Notes: a model not told the origin generated them from the sequence alone. A stretch of DNA of 64,000 nt from Defluviimonas sp. SAOS-178_SWC (GCF_039830135.1 NZ_CP156080.1:100707-164706); one strand, 5' to 3'; positions 1-9,056 are shown, counted from the first letter of the stretch. A program made the numbers and translations.

Positions 1-391
1 GGGGCGGGACAGGATCGCCCTGAAGGAACTGGCGCCCCATCCGGCGGTGTTCCAGAGCACGGCCCTGTCGATCCGCCGGCTGCTCGAGGTGCGCCACGGC
101 TGGCTGTTCGAACGGGCGCTGCAATCGGTCGAGGTGAACTCCATCCAGCTGATGAAGCTCTTGGTGTTGACCGGCCAGTTCATCGCCGTGACCTCGGAAC
201 TGGATGCCGGGCCGGAACTGCGTTCCGGCCAGTTGCGGTTCGTGCCGCTCAGTGACAGCGACCTGTTTCAGCAGAACTTCGCCGTCATCTCGAACGTCCA
301 GATCCCCGCGTCCGAGACGGTGCGGAAGATCACCGAGATCGCCGTCGGCATCCTGCGCAAGCACGCGGACCCGGACGGCGCCGGCGCCTAG
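1..391 (+). CDS. LysR-family regulator, C-terminal part (truncated by window start)
   Basis: The reading frame is open from the first bases of the window and ends at a TAG after about 129 codons, so only the C-terminal part of the protein is present. The translated piece, including SVEVNSIQLMKLLVLTGQF and a final amphipathic helix with ETVRKITEIAVGILRK, has the pattern of the second half of a LysR-type effector-binding domain. No DNA-binding domain is visible because it would lie left of the window. The gene converges on the NMT1-type binding protein gene and overlaps its stop by four bases. A link to purine metabolism is only suggested by position. The family call is moderate; a related effector-binding fold cannot be excluded. 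Confidence 0.55.
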   Translation, partial: GRDRIALKELAPHPAVFQSTALSIRRLLEVRHGWLFERALQSVEVNSIQLMKLLVLTGQFIAVTSELDAGPELRSGQLRFVPLSDSDLFQQNFAVISNVQIPASETVRKITEIAVGILRKHADPDGAGA

Positions 392-1371
392 CGGGCGGGC
401 ACGCGCGCCCGTTCGCCCTGCGGCGGCAGGAATTCGCGGCGGAAGATCTCGTGCGGTTGCGGCGGCGGCGCCGGGTAGCCCTTCGTCTCGCAGATCAGTC
501 GGGCGATCCCCGCAAGCCGCGCGTCGTCGGCATCGCCCAGTCCGTCCCGCAACCCGTCCGGATGGCCCATTTCCAGCCCGATCGTGCCCACCAGGCGTTC
601 CCGGTTCGCCTTGCGGTCGATGCCGGGGTTGCGCCGGGCGACGGCCTCGATGGCCGCGTCGGTATCGGCGATGGCGTCCTTCAGCCCCTTGTTGATCGCC
701 CGCACCAGCCCCGCCACGGCCTGCGGATGCGCGGCAAGGAACGGCCGCGTGACCAGCACCGCGCCGCCGTAAAGCGCGGGGACGTGTTCGTGCCAGGTGA
801 AGTGGCGCAGCGCCGTCGCCGGTTCGATCCCCGCCTCGATCGCCTGGGAGTTGATCGTGTTCACGAAGCCGAAGATGCCGTCCCACTTGCCGTCCATCAT
901 CTGCCTGGACAGTTCGACATGGGTTTCCTCGGAAATCGTGATGTCGACGCTGTCGGGATCGAGCCCGGTGGCGCGGCAGAATTCCGGGAAGAGCAGAAGC
1001 GCCGCGTCCTGCGGGTGCGAGACGAGCCTCCTGCCGGCAAGATCGGCGACCGTCCGCACCGGGCCGTCCGTCGGCACGGCGATCGTGTAGGGCGGGCGGT
1101 TGTGGATCGTCATCACCGCCACCGGCGTGTCCTTGCCGCCTTCGGCCTGCATGCGGATCAACTCGTTCAGGTCGCCGTAGCCGACGTCGAAATTCCCCGT
1201 CGTCATCGACTCCACCGCCCGCGCGAGCGAGGTGCCTTCGGTGAAGTGGACATCCAGTCCCTCGTCGCGGAAATGGCCGTTGTCGTCGGCCAGGAAGAAC
1301 CAGGCCTGCGGGCCGGAATAGAAGGTGTTGAGCACGAAGCGGATCGGCTGCGGGCGGGTCTCGGGGGTCAT
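388..1371 (-). CDS. NMT1/THI5-like (SsuA/TauA-type) substrate-binding protein
   Basis: This is a 327-residue protein of the NMT1/THI5/SsuA class, which usually binds thiamine pyrimidines, sulfonates or related small molecules for ABC uptake. Typical elements are RFVLNTFYSGPQAWFFLADD near the N-terminus, the GLDVHFTEG strand, and IAVPTDGPVRTVADLAGRRL in the first lobe. I chose the ATG at 1371 rather than the ATG at 1413 because AAGGA sits about eight bases upstream. From this start there is no recognisable signal peptide or lipobox, and no permease or ATPase gene is adjacent, which is unusual for a transporter component. It may be a cytosolic ligand-binding or enzyme-like member, or use an export signal I do not recognise. 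It is divergent from uraD, so the intervening 280 bases probably hold both promoters. Confidence 0.7.
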   Translation of the reverse strand: MTPETRPQPIRFVLNTFYSGPQAWFFLADDNGHFRDEGLDVHFTEGTSLARAVESMTTGNFDVGYGDLNELIRMQAEGGKDTPVAVMTIHNRPPYTIAVPTDGPVRTVADLAGRRLVSHPQDAALLLFPEFCRATGLDPDSVDITISEETHVELSRQMMDGKWDGIFGFVNTINSQAIEAGIEPATALRHFTWHEHVPALYGGAVLVTRPFLAAHPQAVAGLVRAINKGLKDAIADTDAAIEAVARRNPGIDRKANRERLVGTIGLEMGHPDGLRDGLGDADDARLAGIARLICETKGYPAPPPQPHEIFRREFLPPQGERARVPAR

Positions 1372-1498
1372 CGTGATGTCCTTTCGTCGCGCGTCATCCT
1401 GCGGCCGGCGCATGCGGGCCCGGAAGGGGCCATGCCGCCTTTCGTGTCTTGGGTCTCATGGCTGGGCATTTTCATCAACGACAAAAAAAGCAAGTCGG

Positions 1499-1517
1499 CA
1501 TTCGACTAATGCGAATG
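1499..1517. promoter_or_regulatory. Inverted repeat CATTCG-N7-CGAATG in the divergent promoter region
   Basis: Six-base arms CATTCG and CGAATG are exactly complementary around a seven-base spacer. The element lies between the divergently transcribed NMT1-like gene and uraD, in a locally AT-richer stretch of 279 bases that otherwise holds no gene. This is the layout of a LysR-type or similar dimeric regulator site; a partial LysR-like gene lies just beyond the NMT1-like gene. Which regulator binds is inference. Confidence 0.4.
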
Positions 1518-1650
1518 GATGTCGGTCGTCCAGAATACCGGGGTATCACCTCGCCATTCCAATTTATGAAATGGGAGGCTCAGCATTATTCTATGGATGG
1601 CAATGTTGCTTGACCCTATCCTTCCCGAGCCTACCAAGGGATTTTCGCAG

Positions 1651-2154
1651 ATGACCAAGCTCGGTGAACTCAATCGCGCCAACCCGGACGAGGTCGTCCA
1701 TCTGGTCGAGCCGCTGATCGAGCGGGCGCCGGCGATCGCCCGGCGGGTCGCGGCGCGGCGCCCCTTCACGAGCACGGAGGATCTCTGCCAGGCGATCAGG
1801 GCCGAATTGCTGAACCTCGGCGAGGCGGACCGGATCGCGCTGTTCCGGGCGCACCCGGAACTGGCACCGGACAATCCGCTGGCCATGACGGCCGAGTCGC
1901 AGCAGGAACAGGGCCGCCTGAACCTGACCTCGGGCAGGACCGCGCACCGCGACGAGCTTGCCGACCTGAACGCGCGCTACCGCGACAAGTTCGGATTTCC
2001 CTTCATCGTCGCCCTTGTCCGTCATGCCGACATGAACAGCGTGCTGCGCGAGTTCCGCGCGCGGCTGGCGCAGGGGCGCGACGCGGAAATCGACACCGCC
2101 ATCAACGAGATCGCCACGGTAAGCGCGGCCAGGGTGAAGACGGCGTTCGGATAG
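1651..2154 (+). CDS. uraD: OHCU decarboxylase (stand-alone UraD)
   Basis: The product decarboxylates 2-oxo-4-hydroxy-4-carboxy-5-ureidoimidazoline to S-allantoin, the third step of urate breakdown in the cytosol. The 167-residue protein carries the family hallmarks: LFRAHPELAP with the catalytic His, the AESQQEQG segment, and LNARYRDKFGFPFIVAL near the C-terminus. I chose the ATG at 1651, which has AAGGG about ten bases upstream and gives the usual family length. An in-frame ATG at 1597 would add 18 residues. The sequence departs from the canonical HPDLAGKLA and LTAESTxEQ pattern that the PuuE-fused copy elsewhere in this window keeps, so this copy is the more divergent of the two. The tctBAC transporter genes follow on the same strand 50 bases downstream, so co-transcription is likely. 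Confidence 0.88.
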   Translation: MTKLGELNRANPDEVVHLVEPLIERAPAIARRVAARRPFTSTEDLCQAIRAELLNLGEADRIALFRAHPELAPDNPLAMTAESQQEQGRLNLTSGRTAHRDELADLNARYRDKFGFPFIVALVRHADMNSVLREFRARLAQGRDAEIDTAINEIATVSAARVKTAFG

Positions 2155-2204
2155 AAAACGGCGCCACACCGATCCATCGCAAGAAGCCAGGGGAGGACTT
2201 CAGG

Positions 2205-2702
2205 ATGACTTCGGAAAGCGAGACGCGGGACGACCCCGCCGGCGGCGGCGGGGAAGAGCACAGCGCCCTGGGCTGGGGCGGCGAGATCGGCGGCGCGATG
2301 CTGCTGGTGCTCAGCATCATCTTCATGATTGGCGGATGGCAGCTTGGCCTTGGCGTGCCGACGCGGCTCGGCACCGGCGCCTTCCCCTTCATCACCGGCG
2401 CGGTGCTGGCGATCCTCTCCGCGGTGATCTGCATCGAGGAGCGGCGCGGCGACGGCATTGCCGACACGCCGGACTGGATCGCCTTCCTCGCCATTTCCGG
2501 TGCGCTGGCGGTCTTTGCCTCCACCGCCGCCCGCATCGGCCTGGTGCCCGCGACCTTCCTCACCGTGGTCGTCGCCAGCCTACCCGACCGCCGGCTTCCG
2601 TTTCGCGGCAAAGCGGTACTGGGCGCCATCGTCTCGGTCGGCTGCTGGCTCGTCTTCATCGAGCTGCTGAACCTTCCGTTCAAGCCATTCATGGGGTTCT
2701 AG
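2205..2702 (+). CDS. tctB: Tripartite tricarboxylate transporter small membrane subunit TctB
   Basis: This is the small integral membrane subunit of a TTT-family secondary carboxylate transporter. The 165-residue protein has a hydrophilic Gly/Glu-rich N-terminus and then about four hydrophobic segments, starting with MLLVLSIIFMIGGWQLGLGV and ending with GCWLVFIELLNLPFKPFMGF. The internal LGVPTRLGTGAFPF is the typical TctB re-entrant motif region. A GGGGAGGA ribosome site lies shortly before the ATG. The gene is followed after three bases by tctA and sits directly after uraD, so the exchanged substrate may be a purine-derived acid or a dicarboxylate. That substrate link is inference. Confidence 0.88.
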   Translation: MTSESETRDDPAGGGGEEHSALGWGGEIGGAMLLVLSIIFMIGGWQLGLGVPTRLGTGAFPFITGAVLAILSAVICIEERRGDGIADTPDWIAFLAISGALAVFASTAARIGLVPATFLTVVVASLPDRRLPFRGKAVLGAIVSVGCWLVFIELLNLPFKPFMGF

Positions 2703-2705
2703 GAC

Positions 2706-4238
2706 ATGGACATCCTTGCAAACTTTGGGCATGGCCTGATGGTCGCGCTGGAACCCGCGAACCTGATGTACTGCTTCATCGGGGTCTTCATCGGCACCTT
2801 CATCGGCGTCCTGCCCGGGATCGGGTCGATGGCGGCCATCGCCATGATCCTGCCACTGACCTTCTACCTCGACCCGACACCGGCGATCGTGATGATCGCG
2901 GGCGTGTTCTACGGTGCCGAATATGGCGGTTCCACCGCGTCGATCCTGCTCAACGTGCCGGGAACGCCGGCGGCCTCCATCACCGCGATCGAGGGCTATC
3001 AGCTGGCCAAGAAGGGGCGCGCGGGCGTCGCGCTCTTCTCGACGGCGACGGCGTCCTTCGGCGGCGGCATGATCGGCATGGTCGTCATCGCGGTCCTGTC
3101 GCCGTCGCTGGCCAAGCTCGCCCTGTCCTTCGGCCCGCCGGACTATTTCGCGGTGATCCTGCTCGGCCTGATCGCCGCCTCGGCCGTCAGCAACGGCGGC
3201 GCGCTGAAGGGGATCGCGATGGTCGTCGCGGGCCTCATGCTCGGCACCATGGGCATCGACCTGACGACCGGCGACCTGCGCTTCACGATGGGCATCCCCG
3301 AACTGCGCGACGGCATCAACATCGTCGTCGTCGCCATGGGCCTGTTCGGCGTGACCGAGCTGATCGCGTCGATCCGTTCCGCCGCCAAGGGCGACAACTC
3401 CCAGACCGTCGACTACAGCGACTTCTACCCGTCGAAGGAAGAGTGGAAGTCGCTTGTCGGCCCGATCCTGCGCGGCGGCTCGATCGGTTCGTTCATCGGC
3501 GCCCTGCCCGGCACCGGCCAGACCATCGCCGCCGCCCTCGCCTATGCGCTGGAAAAGAAAGTGTCGCCGCAGCGCGCGAAATTCGGAACCGGCGTCGTGC
3601 CCGGCGTGGCCGTCCCCGAGGCGGCCAACAACTCGGCGACGCAGACCGCGTTCATTCCGACGCTGACGCTCGGCGTGCCGGGAAGCCCGCCGATGGCCAT
3701 CGTGATCGGCGCCCTGATGATCTACGGCATCACGCCGGGTCCGCGGCTGCTGGTCGAACAGCCGGACATGTTCTGGGGGCTGGTGGCCAGCTTCCTCGTC
3801 GGCAACATCCTGCTGCTGATCCTCAACATCCCGCTCATCGGGATGTGGGTCCGGCTGCTGCGGATCCCCTACAAGTACATGTATCCGACGATCATCGTGC
3901 TGATCTGCATGGGCGTCTACAGCCTTAACAACAACGTCTTCGACATCTGGCTGACACTTGTCATCGGGGCGGCGGGCTATGTCATGCGCCTGTTCCGCTT
4001 CGAACCGGCGCCGCTGCTTCTGGGCTTCGTGCTGGGGCCGCTGATGGAAGAACAGCTGCGCCGCTCGATGTTGCTGTCGCGCGGCGATCCGATGGTGTTC
4101 CTGCAGCGTCCGATCAGCGCCACGCTGATCGCGGTGACGGCCGGGATCCTGATCTTCGCGCTCTACAAGACCGAAAGAAACCGCCGCCGCGCCCGCGCGG
4201 AGGCACAAGCGATCCAACAGGAGGAGAAAACCACATGA
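2706..4238 (+). CDS. tctA: Tripartite tricarboxylate transporter large permease TctA
   Basis: This is the large membrane subunit, about 12 transmembrane segments, that moves a carboxylate across the inner membrane with a cation gradient. The 510-residue sequence contains both signature glycine-rich repeats of the family: FIGTFIGVLPGIGSMAAIAM in the N-terminal half and GSFIGALPGTGQTIAAALAY in the second half, plus GAEYGGSTASILLNVPGTPA. The C-terminus is a short charged tail. The start follows tctB by three bases. The stop overlaps the tctC ATG in an ATGA, so the three subunits are translationally coupled. The substrate cannot be read from the sequence. Confidence 0.93.
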   Translation: MDILANFGHGLMVALEPANLMYCFIGVFIGTFIGVLPGIGSMAAIAMILPLTFYLDPTPAIVMIAGVFYGAEYGGSTASILLNVPGTPAASITAIEGYQLAKKGRAGVALFSTATASFGGGMIGMVVIAVLSPSLAKLALSFGPPDYFAVILLGLIAASAVSNGGALKGIAMVVAGLMLGTMGIDLTTGDLRFTMGIPELRDGINIVVVAMGLFGVTELIASIRSAAKGDNSQTVDYSDFYPSKEEWKSLVGPILRGGSIGSFIGALPGTGQTIAAALAYALEKKVSPQRAKFGTGVVPGVAVPEAANNSATQTAFIPTLTLGVPGSPPMAIVIGALMIYGITPGPRLLVEQPDMFWGLVASFLVGNILLLILNIPLIGMWVRLLRIPYKYMYPTIIVLICMGVYSLNNNVFDIWLTLVIGAAGYVMRLFRFEPAPLLLGFVLGPLMEEQLRRSMLLSRGDPMVFLQRPISATLIAVTAGILIFALYKTERNRRRARAEAQAIQQEEKTT

Positions 4239-5209
4239 AGAAAGATCGCCGTCTGTTTCTCGGGGCGAGCCTGGCTGCCCTCACCATCGCCGCCGCCCCC
4301 GCCGCCTTCGCGGAGCCGGGCGCCTGGAGCAGCGAGCCGGTGCGCATCGTCGTGACCTTCCCGCCGGGCGGAACCAGCGACCTTGTCGCGCGGCTTCTGG
4401 CGCAGCATCTCGACACCGATTTCGGCCAGAAGGCGGTCGTCGACAACCGTCCGGGGGCGGCGGGCACGGTGGCCGCCGACTATGTGGCGCAGCAGCCCGC
4501 CGACGGCACCACGCTGATCCTGTCGAACAACGCCCCCTTCACCATCGCCCCGACCCGGTTCAAGTCGATCCCCTACGATACGCTCGGCAGCTTCACCCAT
4601 GTCGCCTATATCGGGGCGTCCTCGCCGGGGCTGTTCGTGCAGCCGGCCTCGGGCATCACCACGCTTGACCAGTATGTCGCGGCGGCGAAGGAACAGCCCT
4701 TCACCTACGGCTCCAGCGGCGTCGGCTCCATCTCGCACATCCTCGGCGTCGCCGTCGACCAGGCGCTGGGTGTGGAATCGGTGCACGTGCCCTACCAGGG
4801 CAGCTCGCCCGCGATCCAGGATTTCCGCGCCGGCGTGCTCGACACGTTCTACGACATGGTCGTGCAGAACAAGGAGATGATCGAGGACAAGGAAGCGGTC
4901 GCCATCGCCATCGCCTCGCCCGAGCGCAGCGCCGAGGTGCCGGACGTCCCGACCTTCAAGGAACAGGGCTACGACATCGTCATCGAGAACTGGGTCGGCC
5001 TTTCGGCGCCGGCCGGGATGGATCCGGCGATGGCCGCGACGATGCACGACACGGTTCTGGCGGTATTCGCCAATCCCGAGGTGCAGGACCGCCTGCGGGA
5101 GCTTGGCATCACCCATACGGCGATGTCGACCGAGGATTATACCGCCTTCGTGTCGAGGCAGATCGAGGTCTGGGCGCCGCTGATCGAATCGGCCGGCATC
5201 AAGGAATAA
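4235..5209 (+). CDS. tctC: Tripartite tricarboxylate transporter substrate-binding protein TctC
   Basis: This is the periplasmic solute-binding subunit (Bug/TctC family) that delivers a carboxylate to TctAB. The 324-residue precursor begins MKKDRRLFLGASLAALTIAA followed by an AFA cleavage site; the DRRLFL segment resembles a Tat signal, which is common in this family. The mature part starts with the conserved strand VRIVVTFPPGGTSDLVARLL and contains VVDNRPGAAGTVAADYVAQQ, both Bug-family signatures, and VPYQGSSPAIQDFRAG in the ligand-binding region. The ATG overlaps the tctA stop. A GC-rich stem-loop follows the stop within 20-50 bases. Binding of an allantoin-pathway acid is possible but not shown. 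Confidence 0.92.
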   Translation: MKKDRRLFLGASLAALTIAAAPAAFAEPGAWSSEPVRIVVTFPPGGTSDLVARLLAQHLDTDFGQKAVVDNRPGAAGTVAADYVAQQPADGTTLILSNNAPFTIAPTRFKSIPYDTLGSFTHVAYIGASSPGLFVQPASGITTLDQYVAAAKEQPFTYGSSGVGSISHILGVAVDQALGVESVHVPYQGSSPAIQDFRAGVLDTFYDMVVQNKEMIEDKEAVAIAIASPERSAEVPDVPTFKEQGYDIVIENWVGLSAPAGMDPAMAATMHDTVLAVFANPEVQDRLRELGITHTAMSTEDYTAFVSRQIEVWAPLIESAGIKE

Positions 5210-5228
5210 TCCGCCGGCCCTGCACCAC

Positions 5229-5262
5229 GACCGCCCGCCCCGTGGTCTGGGGCGGGCGGGTC
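5229..5262 (+). terminator. Stem-loop after tctC
   Basis: GACCGCCCGCCCC pairs with GGGGCGGGCGGGTC with a single one-base bulge around an eight-base loop, 20 bases after the tctC stop. No clear U-run follows, so it may act as an mRNA 3' stabiliser or with Rho rather than as an intrinsic terminator. Confidence 0.45.
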
Positions 5263-5419
5263 CGGCGGTCGCCCCAGGCCGGGCATTTTAGGTTTTGCCT
5301 GAAAGTGCTTCTGGTATTAACTGATGGCGGCGAGCGCAGCGGCGGTTGTCGCCTATGCGCTTTCGCGGTACACGGATCTGCATACTGCATACACTCGTAT
5401 ACTGAATAGCGGGACCCCA

Positions 5420-7576
5420 ATGACACGCGACATCCGTTACGGCCTGCGGGTCGATTCCGAGCTTCTTCACTTCATCGAGTACCGTGCGCTTCCCGGCACG
5501 GGGATGGATGCCGACCGTTTCTGGTCCGGATTCGCGGCGCTGGTGTCGGACCTGACGCCGCGCAACCGGGCGCTTCTGGACAAGCGCGCGGCGATCCAGC
5601 ACCAGATCGACGCCTGGCACGTCGCGCGGCGCGGCCAGCCGCACGATCCCGAGGCCTACAAGGCCTTCCTGACCGAGATCGGCTATCTTCTGCCCGAAGG
5701 CCCGGCCTTCGAGATCGGCACCTGCGACACGGATCCCGAGATCGCCTCGGTTCCGGGGCCGCAGCTGGTCGTGCCGGTGACCAATGCGCGCTATGCGCTG
5801 AATGCCGCGAATGCCCGCTGGGGCAGTCTGTACGACTGCCTTTACGGCACCGATGCCATGGGCTCCCTGCCGCCGGCGGGGGGCTACGAAAAGGGCCGCG
5901 GCGCGCGGGTGGTGGCGCGGGCGCGGGTGTTCCTCGACGAGGCCTTCCCGATCGAAGGGGCGAGCCATGCCGACGTGCGGCGCTATCACGTCAAGGACGG
6001 CGTACTGCTGATCGACGACATGCCGCTGGTGCATCCCGGGAAATTCGTCGGCTATCGCGGCAATCCCAGGGCGCCTGAGACGGTGCTGCTGCGCAACAAC
6101 GGGCTGCATGTCGAGCTGGTCTTCGACCGGGCGCATTTCATCGGCGCGCGGGATCAGGCCTGCCTCGCCGACGTGCGGCTGGAAAGTGCCATGTCGGCGA
6201 TCATGGACTGCGAGGATTCGGTCGCCTGCGTCGATGCCGAGGACAAGGTCGGCGCCTATGCCAACTGGCTCGGCCTGATGAAGGGCGACCTGGAGGACAC
6301 GTTCGAGAAGGGCGGACGCCGGCTGACGCGGCGGCTGAACCCCGACCGGGTCTACACCGCGCCGGACGGCTCGGAGGTCATCGTGAAGGGCCGCGCGCTG
6401 CTCTGGGTGCGCAATGTCGGCCACCTGATGACCAATCCGGCTATCCTCGACGCCGGGGGCGCCGAGGTCTTCGAGGGGCTGATGGACGCGATGGTGACGG
6501 TGACGATCGCGCTGCACGACCTGAAGAAGACCGGCGGCGCGCGCAACTCGGTCAAGGGATCGGTCTATGTGGTGAAGCCGAAGATGCACGGGCCCGAGGA
6601 GGTCGCCTTCGCGGCCGAGATCTTCGACCGGGTCGAGGCGGTGCTGGGCCTGCCCGCGAACACCGTGAAGATCGGCATCATGGACGAGGAACGCCGGACC
6701 AGCGTGAACCTCAAGGAATGCATCCGCGCGGCGAAGGACCGGGTGGCCTTCATCAACACCGGCTTTCTCGACCGCACCGGGGACGAGATCCATACCTCGA
6801 TGGAGGCGGGCCCCTTCAGCCGCAAGGACTTCATCAAGCGCAAGGCCTGGATCACCGCCTACGAGAACCAGAACGTCGATATCGGCCTGGAATGCGGGCT
6901 GTCGGGCAAGGCGCAGATCGGCAAGGGCATGTGGGCGATGCCCGACATGATGGCGGCGATGCTGGAACAGAAGATCGAGCGTCCGAAGGCCGGCGCCAAC
7001 ACCGCCTGGGTGCCGTCGCCGACCGCCGCGACGCTGCATGCGCTGCACTATCACAAGATCGACGTCTTCGCGGTGCAGGCGCGGCTGCGGGCGGGCGGGC
7101 GGCGGGCCTATGTCGACACCGTGCTCGACATTCCGCTGGCCGCCTACCGCAAGTGGACGCCCGAGCAGATCATGCGCGAGGTGGAGAACAACGCCCAGGG
7201 CATCCTCGGCTATGTCGTCCGCTGGATCGACCAGGGCGTGGGTTGTTCCAAGGTGCCCGACCTCAACGATGTCGGCCTGATGGAGGACCGCGCCACCTGC
7301 CGGATCAGCGCCCAGCATATCGCCAACTGGCTCCATCACGGCGTCGTCGGCGGCCAGGAGGTGATGGCGGCGCTGAAGAAGATGGCCGAGGTAGTGGACC
7401 GCCAGAACGCGGCCGATCCGCTCTACCGCCCGATGGCGCCGGCCTTCGACGGCATCGCCTTCGCCACCGCCTGCGATCTGGTCTTCAAGGGCCGCGAACA
7501 GCCCTCCGGCTATACCGAGCCGGTGCTCCATGCCCGAAGGCGCGAGCGCAAGGAAGCGGACACGGCCGGGGCGTGA
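5420..7576 (+). CDS. glcB: Malate synthase G
   Basis: The enzyme condenses glyoxylate with acetyl-CoA to malate in the cytosol. The 718-residue protein matches the G isoform in length and order. It begins with [19 protein letters not shown], followed by the core segment [19 protein letters not shown] with the catalytic acidic cluster, then [38 protein letters not shown], and late [12 protein letters not shown] with [20 protein letters not shown] chose the ATG at 5420 because an upstream in-frame start at 5324 would add 32 residues with no malate synthase similarity. It lies among urate-degradation genes, so its likely job is consuming the glyoxylate released by AllA. The upstream 210 bases contain ATACTG twice, 17 bases apart, with no convincing operator. 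It ends facing puuD across a strong bidirectional terminator. Confidence 0.96.
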   Translation: MTRDIRYGLRVDSELLHFIEYRALPGTGMDADRFWSGFAALVSDLTPRNRALLDKRAAIQHQIDAWHVARRGQPHDPEAYKAFLTEIGYLLPEGPAFEIGTCDTDPEIASVPGPQLVVPVTNARYALNAANARWGSLYDCLYGTDAMGSLPPAGGYEKGRGARVVARARVFLDEAFPIEGASHADVRRYHVKDGVLLIDDMPLVHPGKFVGYRGNPRAPETVLLRNNGLHVELVFDRAHFIGARDQACLADVRLESAMSAIMDCEDSVACVDAEDKVGAYANWLGLMKGDLEDTFEKGGRRLTRRLNPDRVYTAPDGSEVIVKGRALLWVRNVGHLMTNPAILDAGGAEVFEGLMDAMVTVTIALHDLKKTGGARNSVKGSVYVVKPKMHGPEEVAFAAEIFDRVEAVLGLPANTVKIGIMDEERRTSVNLKECIRAAKDRVAFINTGFLDRTGDEIHTSMEAGPFSRKDFIKRKAWITAYENQNVDIGLECGLSGKAQIGKGMWAMPDMMAAMLEQKIERPKAGANTAWVPSPTAATLHALHYHKIDVFAVQARLRAGGRRAYVDTVLDIPLAAYRKWTPEQIMREVENNAQGILGYVVRWIDQGVGCSKVPDLNDVGLMEDRATCRISAQHIANWLHHGVVGGQEVMAALKKMAEVVDRQNAADPLYRPMAPAFDGIAFATACDLVFKGREQPSGYTEPVLHARRRERKEADTAGA

Positions 7577-7617
7577 TCGCGCCGCCGGCGCCGCTCCTCC
7601 CGTAGGGCCATTGCACG

Positions 7618-7649
7618 AAGGCCGCCGTTCCCGAAGGAACGGCGGCCTT
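7618..7649. terminator. Bidirectional intrinsic terminator between glcB and puuD
   Basis: A perfect 14-base-pair stem, AAGGCCGCCGTTCC with its complement, closes a CGAA tetraloop and is followed by T residues on the plus strand. It sits between convergent glcB and puuD. Confidence 0.85.
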
Positions 7650-7691
7650 TCGCATTGCGGGCGGGATGGCGGCGATCCGGTCGCCGTCGCG

Positions 7692-8951
7692 TTATTGCGC
7701 GGCGATGCGCAGCGGCAGCCCTTCGGCCGCCGCCCGGTACCAGCGCACGATCTGGGCCCGTTCGCCGTCTTCCATGAAAGACACGTTGGCCGGCGGCATG
7801 GCGTGCGTCACCCCGGCCTGAAGGTAGATCTGCCGGGCCGCCCGCGCGATGTCGGCGGGCGTTTCCAGCAGGATGTTCTTCGGCGCGCGGTGGATGCCCT
7901 CGTAGAACGGCTCGCGCGCGTGGCACATGCCGCAGCGGCCCGGAATGATGCCGGTGACATCCTCGAACCCGGCGGCGGCGGCGAAGACCTGCTCGGTCGC
8001 CGTCAGCGGCCGCGCCTCGGATTCCTCGAGCGTGTCCTGGCGCAGCGGCGCGGTCGACAGCCACATGACGAGGATGAAGAGGATGACGGTGACGGGCCAG
8101 GTCCAGGTCGGATTGCCGGCGTTCGCATGCCTTGTGTTGAAATAGTGACGGATCGTGACGCCCATCAGGAACACCAGTGCAGCGATGATCCAGTTGTACT
8201 CCGTGGCGAAGGCCAGCGGGTAGTGGTTCGACAGCATCAGGAAGACGACCGGCAGCGTCAGGTAGTTGTTGTGCGTCGAACGCAGCTTGGCGATCTTGCC
8301 GTATTTCGGGTCCGGCGTGCGCCCTTCCTGCAGATCCTTCACCACGATGCGCTGGTTCGGCATGATGATGAAGAAGACGTTGGCGGTCATGATCGTCGCG
8401 GTGAAGGCGCCGAGATGCAGCATCGTCGCGCGGCCGCTGAAGATCTCGTTGTAGCCCCAGCCCATCGCCACCAGAAGAACGAAGAGCAGCAGCATCAGCA
8501 CGGTCGGCTTTTCGCCAAGGCCCGACTTGCAGAGGAAGTCGTAGACCAGCCAGCCGATCGTCAGCGATCCGGCCGAGATCAGGATGCCCTGCCAGAGCTG
8601 GAGGTCGGCCTTGGCCGGGTCGAGCAGGAAGAGCTCTCCCCCCACCCAGTAAACGATCATCAGCAGCGCGGCGCCGCTGAGCCAGGTCGCATAGCTTTCC
8701 CATTTGAACCAGATCAGGTGGTCCGGCATGTTTTCCGGCGCCACCAGATATTTCTGGATATGGTAGAAACCGCCGCCATGCACCTGCCATTCCTCGCCAT
8801 GCGCACCGACCGGCAGATGCGGCACCTTGCGCAGGCCGAGGTCGAGCGCGACAAAATAGAACGACGACCCGATCCACGCGATCGCAGTGATGACGTGGAG
8901 CCATCGCACCGCGAATGCGAGCCAATCCCACATGATGGCAATATCTTGCAT
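7692..8951 (-). CDS. puuD: Urate hydroxylase PuuD (membrane urate oxidase with cytochrome c domain)
   Basis: PuuD oxidises urate to 5-hydroxyisourate at the inner membrane and passes electrons to the respiratory chain through a fused cytochrome c, so it does not release hydrogen peroxide as soluble uricase does. The 419-residue protein opens with WLAFAVRWLHVITAIAWIGS, has about eight transmembrane segments including HLGAFTATIMTANVFFIIMP and RSTHNNYLTLPVVFLMLSNH, and ends in a c-type heme domain with CGMCH near residue 340 and a distal PPANVSFM Met ligand. An ATG seven codons in (MWDWLAF) is an alternative start. It is divergent from a LysR gene across a 105-base promoter region, a classical arrangement for control by that regulator. 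Confidence 0.95.
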   Translation of the reverse strand: MQDIAIMWDWLAFAVRWLHVITAIAWIGSSFYFVALDLGLRKVPHLPVGAHGEEWQVHGGGFYHIQKYLVAPENMPDHLIWFKWESYATWLSGAALLMIVYWVGGELFLLDPAKADLQLWQGILISAGSLTIGWLVYDFLCKSGLGEKPTVLMLLLFVLLVAMGWGYNEIFSGRATMLHLGAFTATIMTANVFFIIMPNQRIVVKDLQEGRTPDPKYGKIAKLRSTHNNYLTLPVVFLMLSNHYPLAFATEYNWIIAALVFLMGVTIRHYFNTRHANAGNPTWTWPVTVILFILVMWLSTAPLRQDTLEESEARPLTATEQVFAAAAGFEDVTGIIPGRCGMCHAREPFYEGIHRAPKNILLETPADIARAARQIYLQAGVTHAMPPANVSFMEDGERAQIVRWYRAAAEGLPLRIAAQ

Positions 8952-8993
8952 GGCGACCTCCCCCGGAACTCCTGTCAGGACACTAGCGCAACC

Positions 8994-9023
8994 GGATTAT
9001 ATGTTGTATTCGGCAAATAATCC
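8994..9023. promoter_or_regulatory. Candidate LysR operator between puuD and lysR
   Basis: GGATTAT and ATAATCC form a perfect seven-base inverted repeat separated by 16 bases. Nested inside is TTGTATTCGGCAA (9004-9016), which fits the T-N11-A core of LysR boxes. The element lies in the divergent region between puuD and the adjacent LysR gene, so autoregulation plus control of puuD is the simplest reading. Confidence 0.6.
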
Positions 9024-9056
9024 TAGCTGCTTCAAAAAATCCAAAAGAGTTCCTGG

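Noticed and set aside
2580..4217. Long minus-strand open frame opposite tctA
   Set aside because: The translation is almost entirely charged residues (D, R, H, Q), the mirror of a membrane protein on the other strand.
5382..5404. ATACTG repeated 17 bases apart upstream of glcB
   Set aside because: The arms do not form a convincing operator and the repeats are short; noted only in the glcB entry.
5288..7531. Long minus-strand open frame opposite malate synthase G
   Set aside because: GlcB motifs fill the plus strand over the same span; the antisense translation has low-complexity composition.
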